Source: Sulfurovum sp. NBC37-1
GTDB taxonomy: Bacteria > Campylobacterota > Campylobacteria > Campylobacterales > Sulfurovaceae
Assembly: GCF_000010345.1 (NCBI RefSeq)
Contig: NC_009663.1
Location: 1-64,000 of the forward strand
DNA length: 64,000 nucleotides
Reading direction: 5' to 3'
Below the pieces are notes generated by a model. It saw only the letters and a program-made list of their open reading frames with translations. It was not told the origin of the DNA and did not search any database. Positions within the stretch are counted from its first letter, which is position 1. Each line of letters begins with the position of its first letter. Of the stretch, positions 10,775 through 19,515 are shown one piece after another. Both the position numbers and the translations under genes were made by a program.

Positions 10775-12058
10775 GTGAAAGTTGAAGTAAAGAAGATTGA
10801 TGATGCCAATGTGGCAGTTCAGGGTAATATCGAGAACAAAGTAGTTGAAGCGAATGTCGACAAACTGGCAAGAGAAGCAGGCAAGCAGATGAAAGTCGAC
10901 GGATTCAGAAAAGGGAAAGTACCTCCGCATGTCGTGAAAAAACTGCATGGCGACAAGCTTCAGCAGGATGCCGAGGGTGATGCGCTCAGATCACTTATTG
11001 ACCTTGGTGTGAAAGAAGCCGGTATCAATACGGCGGATATCCTCGGTGAGCCGATCTTCAAGAAGTATGACAAGAAAGATGAGGGTATTGAAGTAGAAGT
11101 TGAGATCTCTTTGCGACCGACGATCGAAGCGGAAGGATATGAGAAAGCGGTTCCTGCTTTTGAAAAACCCGAAGCGACAGAGAAAGAAGTAGAAGAAAAA
11201 CTTGAAGAGATCGCTGCACAGCAGGCACCGTTCGAGAAGATCAAAAGAAAGAGAATGGTAAGAGACGGTGACACAGTTGTGATCGATTTCGAAGGATTCG
11301 TTGACGGTGTTGCATTCGAAGGCGGAAAAGCGGAAAAATTCAGTCTCAAGATCGGTTCCGGTCAGTTTATCCCCGGCTTTGAAGAGCAGATCATCGGTAT
11401 GAAATATGATGAAGAGAAAACGATCACCGTGGCATTCCCTGAAGAATACCAGTCCAAAGAACTTGCAGGGAAAGAGGCGGAGTTCAAAGTGAAGCTTCAC
11501 GAGATCCAGGAACAGGTACCGGCTGAATTGAATGATGCATTGGCACAGAAACTGCTTCAGGATGAAAAAGCAACGCTTGATACACTCAAAGAGAAGCTCA
11601 AAGAGCAGATCGTGAATGAAAAAACCTCCAAAATCTATAACGAAGAGCTCAAGCCGAAAATTATTGAAGCACTGGTTGCACACTTTGATTTCGCACTTCC
11701 GAACAATATCGTTGAGCAGGAGATCGATGCGAAGATCAATGCAAAAGCAAGAGAGATGAGCGAAGAGGAGCTCAACGATTTTAAAGAGAACCCTGAAAAG
11801 GTCGAAGCACTTCGAGAAGAGCTAAGAGAAGAGGCTGAGAATTCGGTTAAAGCGACATTCATTGTAGACGCGCTTGCGAAAAAAGAGGACGTGAACGTAG
11901 ACGACCAGGAAGTATCACAGGCGATCTACTATGAAGCGATGATGAGCGGCCAGGACCCTCAGCAGGTGATCGAGTACTACCAGAAGAATAACCTTCTCCC
12001 GGCAGTGAAGATGGGAATGATCGAAGACAAACTTTTCGGCAAACTTCTCGGCCTGTAG
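10775..12058 (+). CDS. tig: Trigger factor (ribosome-associated chaperone)
   Basis: Trigger factor binds nascent chains at the ribosome exit tunnel. The 427-aa product has the three-part plan: the N-terminal ribosome-binding domain with GFRKGKVPPHVVKK near residues 43-57, a middle FKBP-type PPIase domain (GDTVVIDFEGFVDGVAFEGG near 165), and a long helical C-terminal chaperone domain. The start is GTG at 10775 with AAAGGA at 10764-10769. It is followed by a hairpin and an inverted-repeat element before clpP. The tig-clpP order is common in bacteria. Confidence 0.97.
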   Translation: MKVEVKKIDDANVAVQGNIENKVVEANVDKLAREAGKQMKVDGFRKGKVPPHVVKKLHGDKLQQDAEGDALRSLIDLGVKEAGINTADILGEPIFKKYDKKDEGIEVEVEISLRPTIEAEGYEKAVPAFEKPEATEKEVEEKLEEIAAQQAPFEKIKRKRMVRDGDTVVIDFEGFVDGVAFEGGKAEKFSLKIGSGQFIPGFEEQIIGMKYDEEKTITVAFPEEYQSKELAGKEAEFKVKLHEIQEQVPAELNDALAQKLLQDEKATLDTLKEKLKEQIVNEKTSKIYNEELKPKIIEALVAHFDFALPNNIVEQEIDAKINAKAREMSEEELNDFKENPEKVEALREELREEAENSVKATFIVDALAKKEDVNVDDQEVSQAIYYEAMMSGQDPQQVIEYYQKNNLLPAVKMGMIEDKLFGKLLGL

Positions 12059-12073
12059 GAAAAATAACCCGTT

Positions 12074-12091
12074 GGACCGGTTCTCCGGTCC
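12074..12091 (+). terminator. GC-rich hairpin after tig
   Basis: GGACCGG (12074-12080), loop TTCT, CCGGTCC (12085-12091) form a strong perfect hairpin 15 bases after the tig stop. The nearest T-run (TTTTTT, about 12111-12116) is 20 bases further on, so it may stop transcription or simply protect the mRNA end. Confidence 0.55.
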
Positions 12092-12133
12092 TATGGCACT
12101 TCTGTTAACTTTTTTAATGTATATTTGAATCGA

Positions 12134-12307
12134 TTAAACCCGGATTATGCATTAGAATTGCTTGAAATCTACCAAATGCTTGTGCTGTAGGTATTTGCGG
12201 AAAACTTGAGGTGCACCCATAGGTGCATCGATGGTTTCTCCGTAAGTGCCCACGGTACAATGGTTTGTGTAGCGTTCTGTAATTTCTAATGTATAATCCG
12301 GGTTAAA
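12134..12307. mobile_element. MITE-like element with 24-bp terminal inverted repeats
   Basis: The 24 bases at 12134-12157 (beginning TTAAACCCGGATTATGC) match the reverse complement of 12284-12307 at 22 of 24 positions. They enclose about 126 bases between tig and clpP. TTAA occurs at both outer edges, which could be a target duplication. The inside carries a 64-codon minus-strand reading frame (12152-12346) without a recognisable domain that crosses the right repeat, so I do not call it a gene. The layout is that of a short non-autonomous transposon or an eroded insertion sequence. Confidence 0.55.
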
Positions 12308-12344
12308 ACAATCCATTTTACTATCTATTAAATAAAGGCAATTC

Positions 12345-12932
12345 ATGAGTTATATCCCATACGTTGTAGAACAGACCGGCAGAGGTGAAAGATCGTACGA
12401 TATCTATTCACGTCTTCTCAAAGACAGGATCATCATGCTCAGCGGCGAAGTGAACGACCAGGTTGCTTCTTCCATTGTGGCGCAGCTACTTTTCCTCGAA
12501 GCGCAAGATCCAGACAAGGATATCTACTTCTACATCAACTCCCCGGGCGGTGTGATCACTTCGGGACTGAGCATGTTTGATACGATGAACTACATCAAGC
12601 CCGATATTGTTACCATCTGTATCGGACAGGCGGCTTCCATGGGTGCGTTCCTGCTTGCGTCCGGAACCAAAGGGAAGCGTTATGCCCTGCCGCATGCACG
12701 TATCATGATCCACCAGCCTTCAGGCGGGGCACAGGGACAGTCTACGGATATCCAGATCCAGGCACAGGAGATACAGAGACTCAAAGATACGCTTAACGAG
12801 ATCATGGCAGAAAAGACAGGAAAAACAGCCAAAAGAATAGAGAAAGATACCGAAAGAGACAACTTTATGTCAGCCAAAGAGGCGGTAGAGTATGGTCTCA
12901 TCGATAAAGTGCTCACAAAAAGCTTTACATAG
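12345..12932 (+). CDS. clpP: ATP-dependent Clp protease proteolytic subunit
   Basis: ClpP is the serine peptidase of the ClpAP/ClpXP complex, degrading unfolded and tagged proteins. The 195-aa product has typical length, the catalytic Ser in [11 protein letters not shown] near residue 98, the His in [11 protein letters not shown] near 123, and the Asp in the [13 protein letters not shown] region near 172. N-terminal processing is likely in the [13 protein letters not shown] segment. ATG at 12345 is preceded by AAAGGCAA. def follows after 8 bases, so the pair is one operon. The upstream inverted-repeat element may alter its expression. Confidence 0.98.
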   Translation: MSYIPYVVEQTGRGERSYDIYSRLLKDRIIMLSGEVNDQVASSIVAQLLFLEAQDPDKDIYFYINSPGGVITSGLSMFDTMNYIKPDIVTICIGQAASMGAFLLASGTKGKRYALPHARIMIHQPSGGAQGQSTDIQIQAQEIQRLKDTLNEIMAEKTGKTAKRIEKDTERDNFMSAKEAVEYGLIDKVLTKSFT

Positions 12933-12940
12933 GGTTTCCC

Positions 12941-13465
12941 ATGGTTAGAGAGATAGTCATTTACCCGGACAAACGTCTGAAGCAGATATCCAGAGAGGTT
13001 GGGTCTTTTGACGGTGCCCTGCATGACCTGCTTGACGATATGTATGAGACCATGATCGCGCGCAATGGTGTGGGACTGGCTGCTATTCAGGTAGGGGTTG
13101 ACCTTCGTGCACTCATTATCAACGTACCTTTGGAAAAAGAGGAGGGCGAACATGACCAGCCTAAAGAGAATACACTTGAAATGATCAATCCAGTCATCGT
13201 TGAGATGGACGGAAAAGAGAAATTCCAGGAGGGTTGCCTCTCCGTCCCAGGTGTCTATGAAGATGTGGAACGCGCCAAACATGTCAAAGTAGAATACTAT
13301 GACAGAAACGGCGAAAAACATATTATCGAAGATGATGACTTCCTTGCCATTGCCATGCAGCATGAAATCGACCATCTTGATGGGAAAGTGTTTATAGAAA
13401 AACTTTCTTTCCTGAAGAGAAAAAAATTTGAAAAAGAGTGGGCTAAAAGACAGAAGGCACAATAG
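12941..13465 (+). CDS. def: Peptide deformylase
   Basis: This metalloenzyme removes the formyl group from N-terminal methionine. The 174-aa product has all three family motifs: GVGLAAIQVG near residue 44, EGCLSVPG near 98 and QHEIDHLDG near 140, providing the Cys and two His metal ligands and the catalytic Glu. It follows clpP by 8 bases on the same strand and is probably cotranscribed. A charged C-terminal tail (KRKKFEKEWAKRQKAQ) is typical of Campylobacterota members. Confidence 0.97.
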   Translation: MVREIVIYPDKRLKQISREVGSFDGALHDLLDDMYETMIARNGVGLAAIQVGVDLRALIINVPLEKEEGEHDQPKENTLEMINPVIVEMDGKEKFQEGCLSVPGVYEDVERAKHVKVEYYDRNGEKHIIEDDDFLAIAMQHEIDHLDGKVFIEKLSFLKRKKFEKEWAKRQKAQ

Positions 13466-13547
13466 CCCCTGGTCAATATAAAATCTAAAATATGACAATA
13501 TGACATATTTTTAAATCTCCTGTGCCTCTTTATGTCACACTGTCACT

Positions 13548-15131
13548 ATGAATGCAAAAACGCATAGTGGTAATCTCCCACCAAAAACAAAAAAAGTCAA
13601 AGTTAAAGAAAAACAGCCGGCCATTGTCAATCGCCTGACCTGTGCAACACTGGAGGGTGTGAATGCAAAGGTGATAGAAGTTGAAGCTACATTTACAAAG
13701 GGATTGCCCGGTTTTTCCGTGGTAGGTCTGGCTTCCAGTGACATACAGGAGGCGAAAGAACGGGTCAAATCCGCACTGCTTACCAACGAATTTGTATTTC
13801 CTCCTTTAAAAATAACGATCAATCTTTCACCAAGCGATATCAAGAAGAACGGTACACATTTCGACCTCTCTCTTGCCCTGCTTGTCGCCCTGAATAAAAA
13901 GGCTTTTGATGAAGAGGGGCTTTTTGTCTTTGGAGAGCTGGGACTTGATGGCCGAGTGAAAAGTTCTTCCATGCTCTTCCCCCTGATACTTTCGCTCAAA
14001 GAGCAGGGTTTCATCAAAAGAGTGATCGTTCCCAAAGAGGCCATCAGCTATCTGTGTCATATCTCCGGAGTCGATTTCATTGCGGTAGAAACACTGTCCG
14101 AAGCCATAACACTGCTGAAAAAAGGTGAGTTCAAAGCCAATGTTGAACAGTTCTCTTATGATGCCAAAAGTATTGAGATAGCCGGTATAGACTATTTTTA
14201 CGAAGAGCGATACGAGAGTGATTTTGCCGAGGTCAAAGGACAGATGGTTGCCAAGCGGGCTGCGATGATCGCGGCTGCAGGCATGCACAACTTCTTTATG
14301 GAAGGTAATCCCGGCTGCGGCAAAAGTATGATCGCCAAACGATTGAAAGACATACTGCCGCCGCTGTATGAAGAGGAATTGCTTTCCATCGCAAAACATC
14401 AGTTCCTTGATGGTCAGACACCGGACTTTAAAGCCATACGCCCCATGCGTTCTCCGCATCATACTGCAACGTCCGCTTCCATCTTTGGAGGAGGTTCCGG
14501 ACAGGCAAAGATCGGTGAAGTGGCCCTGGCCAATTACGGTATACTTTTTTTCGATGAGATTCCCCACTTTTCCAAAAACGTACTCGAAGCGATGAGGGAA
14601 CCCCTGCAAGATAAGAAGGTACACATTGCCAGGGTTAATGCCAAGATTGAGTATCAGGCGGATATTATGTTTGTTGCGGCACAGAACCCGTGTCCCTGCG
14701 GAAACCTTCTTTCCAAGACCAAAGTCTGCCGCTGTTCCGAGGTGGAGATCAAGCGCTATCAGAACAAACTTTCTGACCCTTTTCTTGACCGTATTGACCT
14801 TTTTGTGGTGATGCAGGAAGTCAACTCAGATGATAAGGGAGATGTCAGTTCAAAAGCGATGCATGCAGCAGTCATTGCCGCATTTAGAAAGCAGAAAGAG
14901 CGGGGACAGCAGAGGCTGAACGGGAAGCTGGCCGAAGATGAGATAGAGCACTATTGTCTTTTGAAGGAGGATGCAGACAAGATACTCGAAGGGGCCATTG
15001 CCAAATTCGGTCTTTCACACAGAAGCATCGCATCGGTCAAAAAAGTAGGACGAACGATAGCAGATATCAATGGGCATGAGAAGATCGAGAAGAAGGATAT
15101 ACTTGAAGCACTGAGTTATCGTCGAAGATGA
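13548..15131 (+). CDS. comM: ComM/YifB-family Mg-chelatase-like AAA+ ATPase
   Basis: ComM-type proteins are hexameric branch-migration helicases that aid homologous recombination, notably in natural transformation. The 527-aa product has the N-terminal ChlI-like domain (GLPGFSVVGLASSDIQEAKERV, then INLSPSDIKKNGTHFDL), an AAA+ core with Walker A GNPGCGKSM near residue 250, Walker B ILFFDEI near 328 and a four-Cys zinc-like motif CPCGNLLSKTKVCRC near 382. The C-terminal Mg_chelatase_C region ends the protein. The start at 13548 has no obvious ribosome site. Length fits the family. A role in DNA uptake in this organism is inference. Confidence 0.92.
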   Translation: MNAKTHSGNLPPKTKKVKVKEKQPAIVNRLTCATLEGVNAKVIEVEATFTKGLPGFSVVGLASSDIQEAKERVKSALLTNEFVFPPLKITINLSPSDIKKNGTHFDLSLALLVALNKKAFDEEGLFVFGELGLDGRVKSSSMLFPLILSLKEQGFIKRVIVPKEAISYLCHISGVDFIAVETLSEAITLLKKGEFKANVEQFSYDAKSIEIAGIDYFYEERYESDFAEVKGQMVAKRAAMIAAAGMHNFFMEGNPGCGKSMIAKRLKDILPPLYEEELLSIAKHQFLDGQTPDFKAIRPMRSPHHTATSASIFGGGSGQAKIGEVALANYGILFFDEIPHFSKNVLEAMREPLQDKKVHIARVNAKIEYQADIMFVAAQNPCPCGNLLSKTKVCRCSEVEIKRYQNKLSDPFLDRIDLFVVMQEVNSDDKGDVSSKAMHAAVIAAFRKQKERGQQRLNGKLAEDEIEHYCLLKEDADKILEGAIAKFGLSHRSIASVKKVGRTIADINGHEKIEKKDILEALSYRRR

Positions 15132-15240
15132 TGATGGATGATTACAGTCTAAAGAACAGACATATTATTGTATCAGAGTTGAGGTGAAAGAAGAGAAGAT
15201 TTTTTAATTCTCCATCTTCCTTCTTCAATTTTAAATCAGG

Positions 15241-16308
15241 TTACAGTACTTCTACAATGACCTTTGTAACGACAAATCCGCCAATCACAAGCCAGGCGAA
15301 CATGCCCAGTGCTGTATAGACCGGTGCTAGCCCAAGCCCTTTGAACTTGGCAAATATCGTCCCCATACCCAGTGCAGTCATCGCCATGGTAAGCAGGAAG
15401 GTATCGACCTGGTTGATGACGTTCACAAGTGTTTCAGGCAGCAGGTGCAGTGAATTGAAGCCGGCGACCATAATGAAGTAGACAGCGAACCATGGAATGA
15501 CGAGTTTCGTTTTTCCGCTGTGCTCTCCACCGCTTCTTTTGGCATCCCATGCAAGGTAAAGTCCCAGAATGATCAGCATTGGCGCGATCATGATGACCCT
15601 TGTCATTTTAACGATCACGGCTGCGTCGGCCATCTCTTTTGGAGAACCGGGTACTGAAGCCGGGACGGCAACGACCTGTGCCACTTCATGGATGGTTCCC
15701 CCTGTATAGATACCGAATTCTCTGGCAGTCATATGCAGGAAACCTGTCGCATGCTCGATGAGTCCGGTATAGAGTACCGGATAGAGAAACATGGAGATAG
15801 TTCCAAACAGTACAACCATGGATACTGCAACAGCAGTTTTGTATTCTTCCGCTTTCAGTACAGGTTCTGTTGCCAGAACGGCAGCGGCACCACATACGGC
15901 AGCTCCGGATGCTGTCAGGATGGACGTATCTTTTTCCATACCGAAGACCTTGTAGCCAAGCCAGGAACCGAAAATGAGCGTAGTCGTCAGCATGGTCAGG
16001 GAGACGAAGAAGCCATCCGGTCCGACGGCAATGATCTCCTGGAAAGTTAGACGGAAACCGTAAAGCACGATAGCAAAACGGAGGATCTTCTTTGCTGAGA
16101 ATGTGATACCGCTCTGCCATTCGACAGGTGTCTGGTTGTGCAGGGTATTGGCATAGAAGATACCCATGACAATACCGATAACGAGAGGGGAAAGTCCCAG
16201 TGCCTTGACCGGTCCGAGACCGGCGATGTAGGTCGCTGCCGCAGCAAATATGGCGACAAATAGGATACCGCTCAGGGTACCCTTACGATTTTCAGGTGAA
16301 AAAGCCAT
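15241..16308 (-). CDS. YeiH/UPF0324-family putative sulfate exporter
   Basis: The 355-aa product is an integral membrane protein with about ten hydrophobic segments and the YeiH-family signatures: SPLVIGIVMGIFYAN near residue 40, KKILRFAIVLYGFRLTF near 70, and ASGAAVCGAAAVLATEPV near 130. Members are annotated as putative sulfate exporters. In a sulfur-oxidising organism export of sulfate or a related anion would make sense, but the substrate is not shown by sequence. It is divergent from a LysR gene, the usual arrangement (as with yeiE-yeiH in enterobacteria). Confidence 0.88.
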   Translation of the reverse strand: MAFSPENRKGTLSGILFVAIFAAAATYIAGLGPVKALGLSPLVIGIVMGIFYANTLHNQTPVEWQSGITFSAKKILRFAIVLYGFRLTFQEIIAVGPDGFFVSLTMLTTTLIFGSWLGYKVFGMEKDTSILTASGAAVCGAAAVLATEPVLKAEEYKTAVAVSMVVLFGTISMFLYPVLYTGLIEHATGFLHMTAREFGIYTGGTIHEVAQVVAVPASVPGSPKEMADAAVIVKMTRVIMIAPMLIILGLYLAWDAKRSGGEHSGKTKLVIPWFAVYFIMVAGFNSLHLLPETLVNVINQVDTFLLTMAMTALGMGTIFAKFKGLGLAPVYTALGMFAWLVIGGFVVTKVIVEVL

Positions 16309-16364
16309 TCTGATCCTTCTTTGTTCAAAAATATTGATAACTATTTTGGAATTCTACTATAATT

Positions 16365-16385
16365 TTGATACAATATGCAAATCAA
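16365..16385. promoter_or_regulatory. LysR-type T-N11-A operator between yeiH-like gene and lysR
   Basis: TTGAT at 16365-16369 and ATCAA at 16381-16385 are inverted repeats separated by exactly 11 bases, the classic LysR T-N11-A box. The site lies in the 122-base divergent interval, closer to the regulator gene. It probably binds the adjacent LysR protein. Confidence 0.6.
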
Positions 16386-16430
16386 TATAATACAGAAAGA
16401 TAATAAATCTTTTAGAACAAAAGAGAGCAG

Positions 16431-17336
16431 ATGAAATTAACACTTAGACAGATGGAGATATTTCTCAATGTGGTCGCTTCCGGGCACCTGACCAATGTTG
16501 CCAAAGAGATGAACCTGAGCCAGTCGGCTATTTCTATGTCTATCAAGGAGATGGAGAATATTCTGGGACGTCCTGTTTTTGACAGAATTAACAAAAAGCT
16601 CGTACTTAATGAAGTGGGGCGTGCATTGTACAAAGAGATCGATCCGATCTTCAAAAAGCTCTCGGATATCGAATATGAGTTCAAAAATTCGGAGAACAAA
16701 GGAATGATCCGTGTCGGAGCGAGTACGACGATCGTGGATTATCTGATGCCTTCGATCATTTGCAGCTATATGAGCTCCTACCCTGATGTCAAGATCACGC
16801 TGAAAGAAGGGAACACAAAAGAGATCGTTGAAATGATCAAGGCGGGAACGATCGATGTTGCCTTTGTGGAGGGGATCGTTTCCGGCCCGGAGATCATCAA
16901 AGAGAAGATTGGTGTGGATGAACTGGTAGTGGTTACTGCCAACAAGGAACTGGCAAAACCATGTTATATCGATGAGCTTGCCGATATGAGATGGGTACTC
17001 AGGGAAGAGGGTTCAGGGACCAGAGAGGTTTTCCTTAACTACATCAAAGACAAGGTCGACAACCTGAATATCTTTTTTGAACTGGGACATACAGAGTCGA
17101 TCAAAAGTATTCTGATGAACCGTGAATGTTTTACCTGTATCTCCAAGATTTCGGTCAGGAACGAGATCAGAGAAGAAAAACTGTTCCCTGTGCCGATCAA
17201 GAACTTTGACTGTAAACGGGATTTCCTCATGATATACCACAAGGACAAGTACCACAGTACACTGTTCGAGAAATTCCTTTTCTTTTCCAGAAAGCTGATG
17301 ATGCAGATGCTCGATGAGGAGAAGCGGCTTAAGTAA
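16431..17336 (+). CDS. LysR-family transcriptional regulator
   Basis: The 301-aa product has an N-terminal winged helix-turn-helix (LRQMEIFLNVVASGHLTNVA, then LSQSAISMSIKEMENILG, residues 3-47) and a C-terminal periplasmic-binding-like effector domain beginning near residue 90 (IRVGASTTIVDYLMPSII). The length is standard. It is divergent from the YeiH-family exporter gene and probably regulates it; related enterobacterial YeiE has that arrangement. A T-N11-A box lies between them. Its stop abuts the mobA stop on the other strand with no terminator between. Confidence 0.93.
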   Translation: MKLTLRQMEIFLNVVASGHLTNVAKEMNLSQSAISMSIKEMENILGRPVFDRINKKLVLNEVGRALYKEIDPIFKKLSDIEYEFKNSENKGMIRVGASTTIVDYLMPSIICSYMSSYPDVKITLKEGNTKEIVEMIKAGTIDVAFVEGIVSGPEIIKEKIGVDELVVVTANKELAKPCYIDELADMRWVLREEGSGTREVFLNYIKDKVDNLNIFFELGHTESIKSILMNRECFTCISKISVRNEIREEKLFPVPIKNFDCKRDFLMIYHKDKYHSTLFEKFLFFSRKLMMQMLDEEKRLK

Positions 17337-17903
17337 TCAAAGCTGTTTGAGCGCCTTTTCATATTCATGGGGATGGTTCAGGTTGGTAAATGGATCATCA
17401 TCTTCAAATGCTACGAATTTACTCTTTGCTTCTTTCAGTAACTGCGTAAGCCGGTGCCTATTCTCTTGAAGATGCTTCTTGGCCAAAGGAAGCAGGGAAC
17501 GTTTATAAATACCGCAGAGAGGCTGTAGGCCGTCAGGACTCTGAGCGATCACAGTATCTATACCTTCTTTATTTTCTTTCAATAATTTTTCGATCACATT
17601 TTCGTCTACAAAAGGTGCATCGACACTCAATATAAATATCTCATCTGCATCAAGTGTCTCGAAAATAGAAAGGATACCGGCAAGAGGAGAACTTACGTCA
17701 TATCTGTCATAGATCAGTTCCGTCCTGAAGTCGAATTTGTCCTTTTTAGCAGAAATATAGACTTTTCCAAAGAGACCTTGCAGGCGTTCGTACTGGTATT
17801 GTGCCAGCGAATTGTAATCGGCAAAGGGAAGCAGGGCTTTGTCCCGACCCATACGTGAACTTTTACCTCCGGCAAAGATTACGGCGGGGATTTTGTATTT
17901 CAT
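17337..17903 (-). CDS. mobA: Molybdenum cofactor guanylyltransferase
   Basis: MobA attaches GMP to molybdopterin to form the bis-MGD/MGD cofactor. The 188-aa product has the nucleotidyltransferase signature VIFAGGKSSRMGRDKALLPF near residues 7-26 and the metal-binding Asp in ILSVDAPFV near 99. I start at 17903 (MKYKIPAV). A longer reading frame upstream is only the out-of-frame overlap with the neighbouring transporter gene. The start overlaps that gene's stop in ATGA, so the two are translationally coupled. Confidence 0.9.
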   Translation of the reverse strand: MKYKIPAVIFAGGKSSRMGRDKALLPFADYNSLAQYQYERLQGLFGKVYISAKKDKFDFRTELIYDRYDVSSPLAGILSIFETLDADEIFILSVDAPFVDENVIEKLLKENKEGIDTVIAQSPDGLQPLCGIYKRSLLPLAKKHLQENRHRLTQLLKEAKSKFVAFEDDDPFTNLNHPHEYEKALKQL

Positions 17904-19021
17904 ACGATCGACTCTTTTCGTTTTTGGTGGATCCATAATACAATAAATGCCATAAAAGTGATCAGTGCTTCGATGAGGAACATATTTTCTCCGTAGATCT
18001 GCCCGGAGAGAACTGCCCCTACCGAGCCACCAAGGCCGAAGGCGATACCAAGGAAGAATTGCTGTGCCAGTTTTTTCTGTGTATAAAGTGAAAAGACATA
18101 GGTGATCGCAGCAGTGTGGTAGAGTGCAAATGAGATGGCATGAAGGGACTGTGAGGCGAATGTCCATACAACGGATTCGGGGAAGAGGTAAAGGATCAGC
18201 CAGCGTAGGGAAGTGACAAGGATGGCGAACTGCAGAATATTGAGCAGGTTCCTCTGCAGCAATGGTCCCTGAAAATAGAGCATGAATATCTCGCAGATCA
18301 CTCCGAAACTCCACATCCAGCTGGTCATTTCCAGAGAGATACCGTGGGCGGTCTCATAAATGGTGAAGAAGTTGTAAAAACCGCCAAAGCCAACTTGCAT
18401 CAAAAAGACCGAAACCCAGAATGCCCAGTACCTGGAGAGAGAAAAAGAGGCGTCATCATGTGCCTGATCATGGGAAGTTGTATCGTATTTGACCAGGATC
18501 AGTCCGAAAACAAGCGTTAAAAAAGTCATGACAGAGAGGTAATAGAGTGCTTCGAATGGTGCTTCCAGTACTTTTCCCAACCAGAGTGCGATGGCCATGA
18601 AACCGATGGAGCCCCAGAGACGGACCTTCCCGTAGGAAGTCTTTGCCAGTGAGGCAAGGGCAATGGTCTCTACATAAGGAAGGGAGACCCCCATGGCGGC
18701 ACCGAAAAGCAGGTTGGCGATCAGATAGAGTTCAAAGCTTCTGACCGTCCCCAAAAAGATCAGCGTGGCGGCAAAGGAGAGGATGAGGGAAAAGAGGTAG
18801 ACCTTCGGTGTTAACTGCAGATAATGTTTGAAAATGAAAGGAAGCAGAAATCGCATGAAAGGTGCAGCGGAGTAAATGATGCCGACTTCCATAGTGGAGT
18901 ACCCAAGATCAATAAGTACTTTGGGCATAAAGATCACATAGACACCGACCAGCGCAAAATAGAAAAAGTAGTAGGCGCCAAGAAAAGGGGGGAGCATGCC
19001 GAAGCGTTTGATCTGGGTCAT
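17900..19021 (-). CDS. MFS transporter (PPP-like major facilitator)
   Basis: The 373-aa product has about twelve hydrophobic segments and the pattern of the smaller MFS_1-like group: an N-terminal LGAYYFFYFALVGVYVIFMP segment, an acidic loop (KYDTTSHDQAHDDASFSLS) at the middle, and a second half starting RYWAFWVSVFLMQVGFGG. No substrate can be assigned. It overlaps the RDD gene upstream by 4 bases and mobA downstream by 4 bases, so RDD-MFS-mobA form a tightly coupled minus-strand operon, though no common function is apparent. Confidence 0.85.
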   Translation of the reverse strand: MTQIKRFGMLPPFLGAYYFFYFALVGVYVIFMPKVLIDLGYSTMEVGIIYSAAPFMRFLLPFIFKHYLQLTPKVYLFSLILSFAATLIFLGTVRSFELYLIANLLFGAAMGVSLPYVETIALASLAKTSYGKVRLWGSIGFMAIALWLGKVLEAPFEALYYLSVMTFLTLVFGLILVKYDTTSHDQAHDDASFSLSRYWAFWVSVFLMQVGFGGFYNFFTIYETAHGISLEMTSWMWSFGVICEIFMLYFQGPLLQRNLLNILQFAILVTSLRWLILYLFPESVVWTFASQSLHAISFALYHTAAITYVFSLYTQKKLAQQFFLGIAFGLGGSVGAVLSGQIYGENMFLIEALITFMAFIVLWIHQKRKESIV

Positions 19022-19515
19022 TTGTCTGCAGGTTTGTTGATCACCGCCGTGTTGCTCAGAAGGTCATGCAGAGTCTTGCTGTCTTTTCTAAAGAACATCA
19101 TGACCCAGCCAAAGATAGTGAAGAATGAAAGTATCGCTGCAGCGTTCCTGAAGAATATGATGAAGAGAGAGGGTTTCTCTCCCGTACTCTCATCGATGAG
19201 CGTCAGGTCGTAAGCCCGGTAGCCGGGAGTCTGCCCTGTCTTGTACATGAAAGCGGTCTGTACGATGACCAACGGCACCAGAATATAGAGCCAGCCCAGA
19301 GCTTTGTGCTCTGCAAATCCTTCACGACCACCCATAACAAGGTAGAATACAATATACATGAGAGGCATGACCAGCATGAAAGCGTCCGTCAAAAAAGCTT
19401 TGAGTTTACTGCCTTTGGAAGCATAATCCCTTTTGAGCTTTTGAGAAGATTTCCTGTGATCATTCTCTTGGGCTACTTTACCCTGTTTGACGTCACGAAA
19501 GCGTTTTTTTGCCAT
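19018..19515 (-). CDS. RDD-family membrane protein
   Basis: The 165-aa product has a basic N-terminal region (MAKKRFRDVKQGK to about residue 40) and then an RDD-like membrane domain: SKLKAFLTDAFMLVMPLMYI, a second segment LGWLYILVPLVIVQTAFM, the family-like TPGYRAYDLTLID, and a third segment FFRNAAAILSFFTIFG with RKDSKTLHDLLSNT at the end. RDD proteins are poorly characterised; some are ion antiporters. ATG at 19515 shares one base with the stop of the upstream barrel gene (TAATG). A GTG four codons earlier is less likely. Confidence 0.85.
   Translation of the reverse strand: MAKKRFRDVKQGKVAQENDHRKSSQKLKRDYASKGSKLKAFLTDAFMLVMPLMYIVFYLVMGGREGFAEHKALGWLYILVPLVIVQTAFMYKTGQTPGYRAYDLTLIDESTGEKPSLFIIFFRNAAAILSFFTIFGWVMMFFRKDSKTLHDLLSNTAVINKPADK

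Noticed and set aside
12152-12346. 64-codon minus-strand frame between tig and clpP
   Set aside because: It lies in the inverted-repeat element, crosses one repeat arm and overlaps the clpP start. No motif; at most a transposase remnant.
17904-18314. Longer mobA frame extending upstream to 18314
   Set aside because: The extension is inside the MFS gene in another frame; the MobA motif begins right after ATG 17901-17903.
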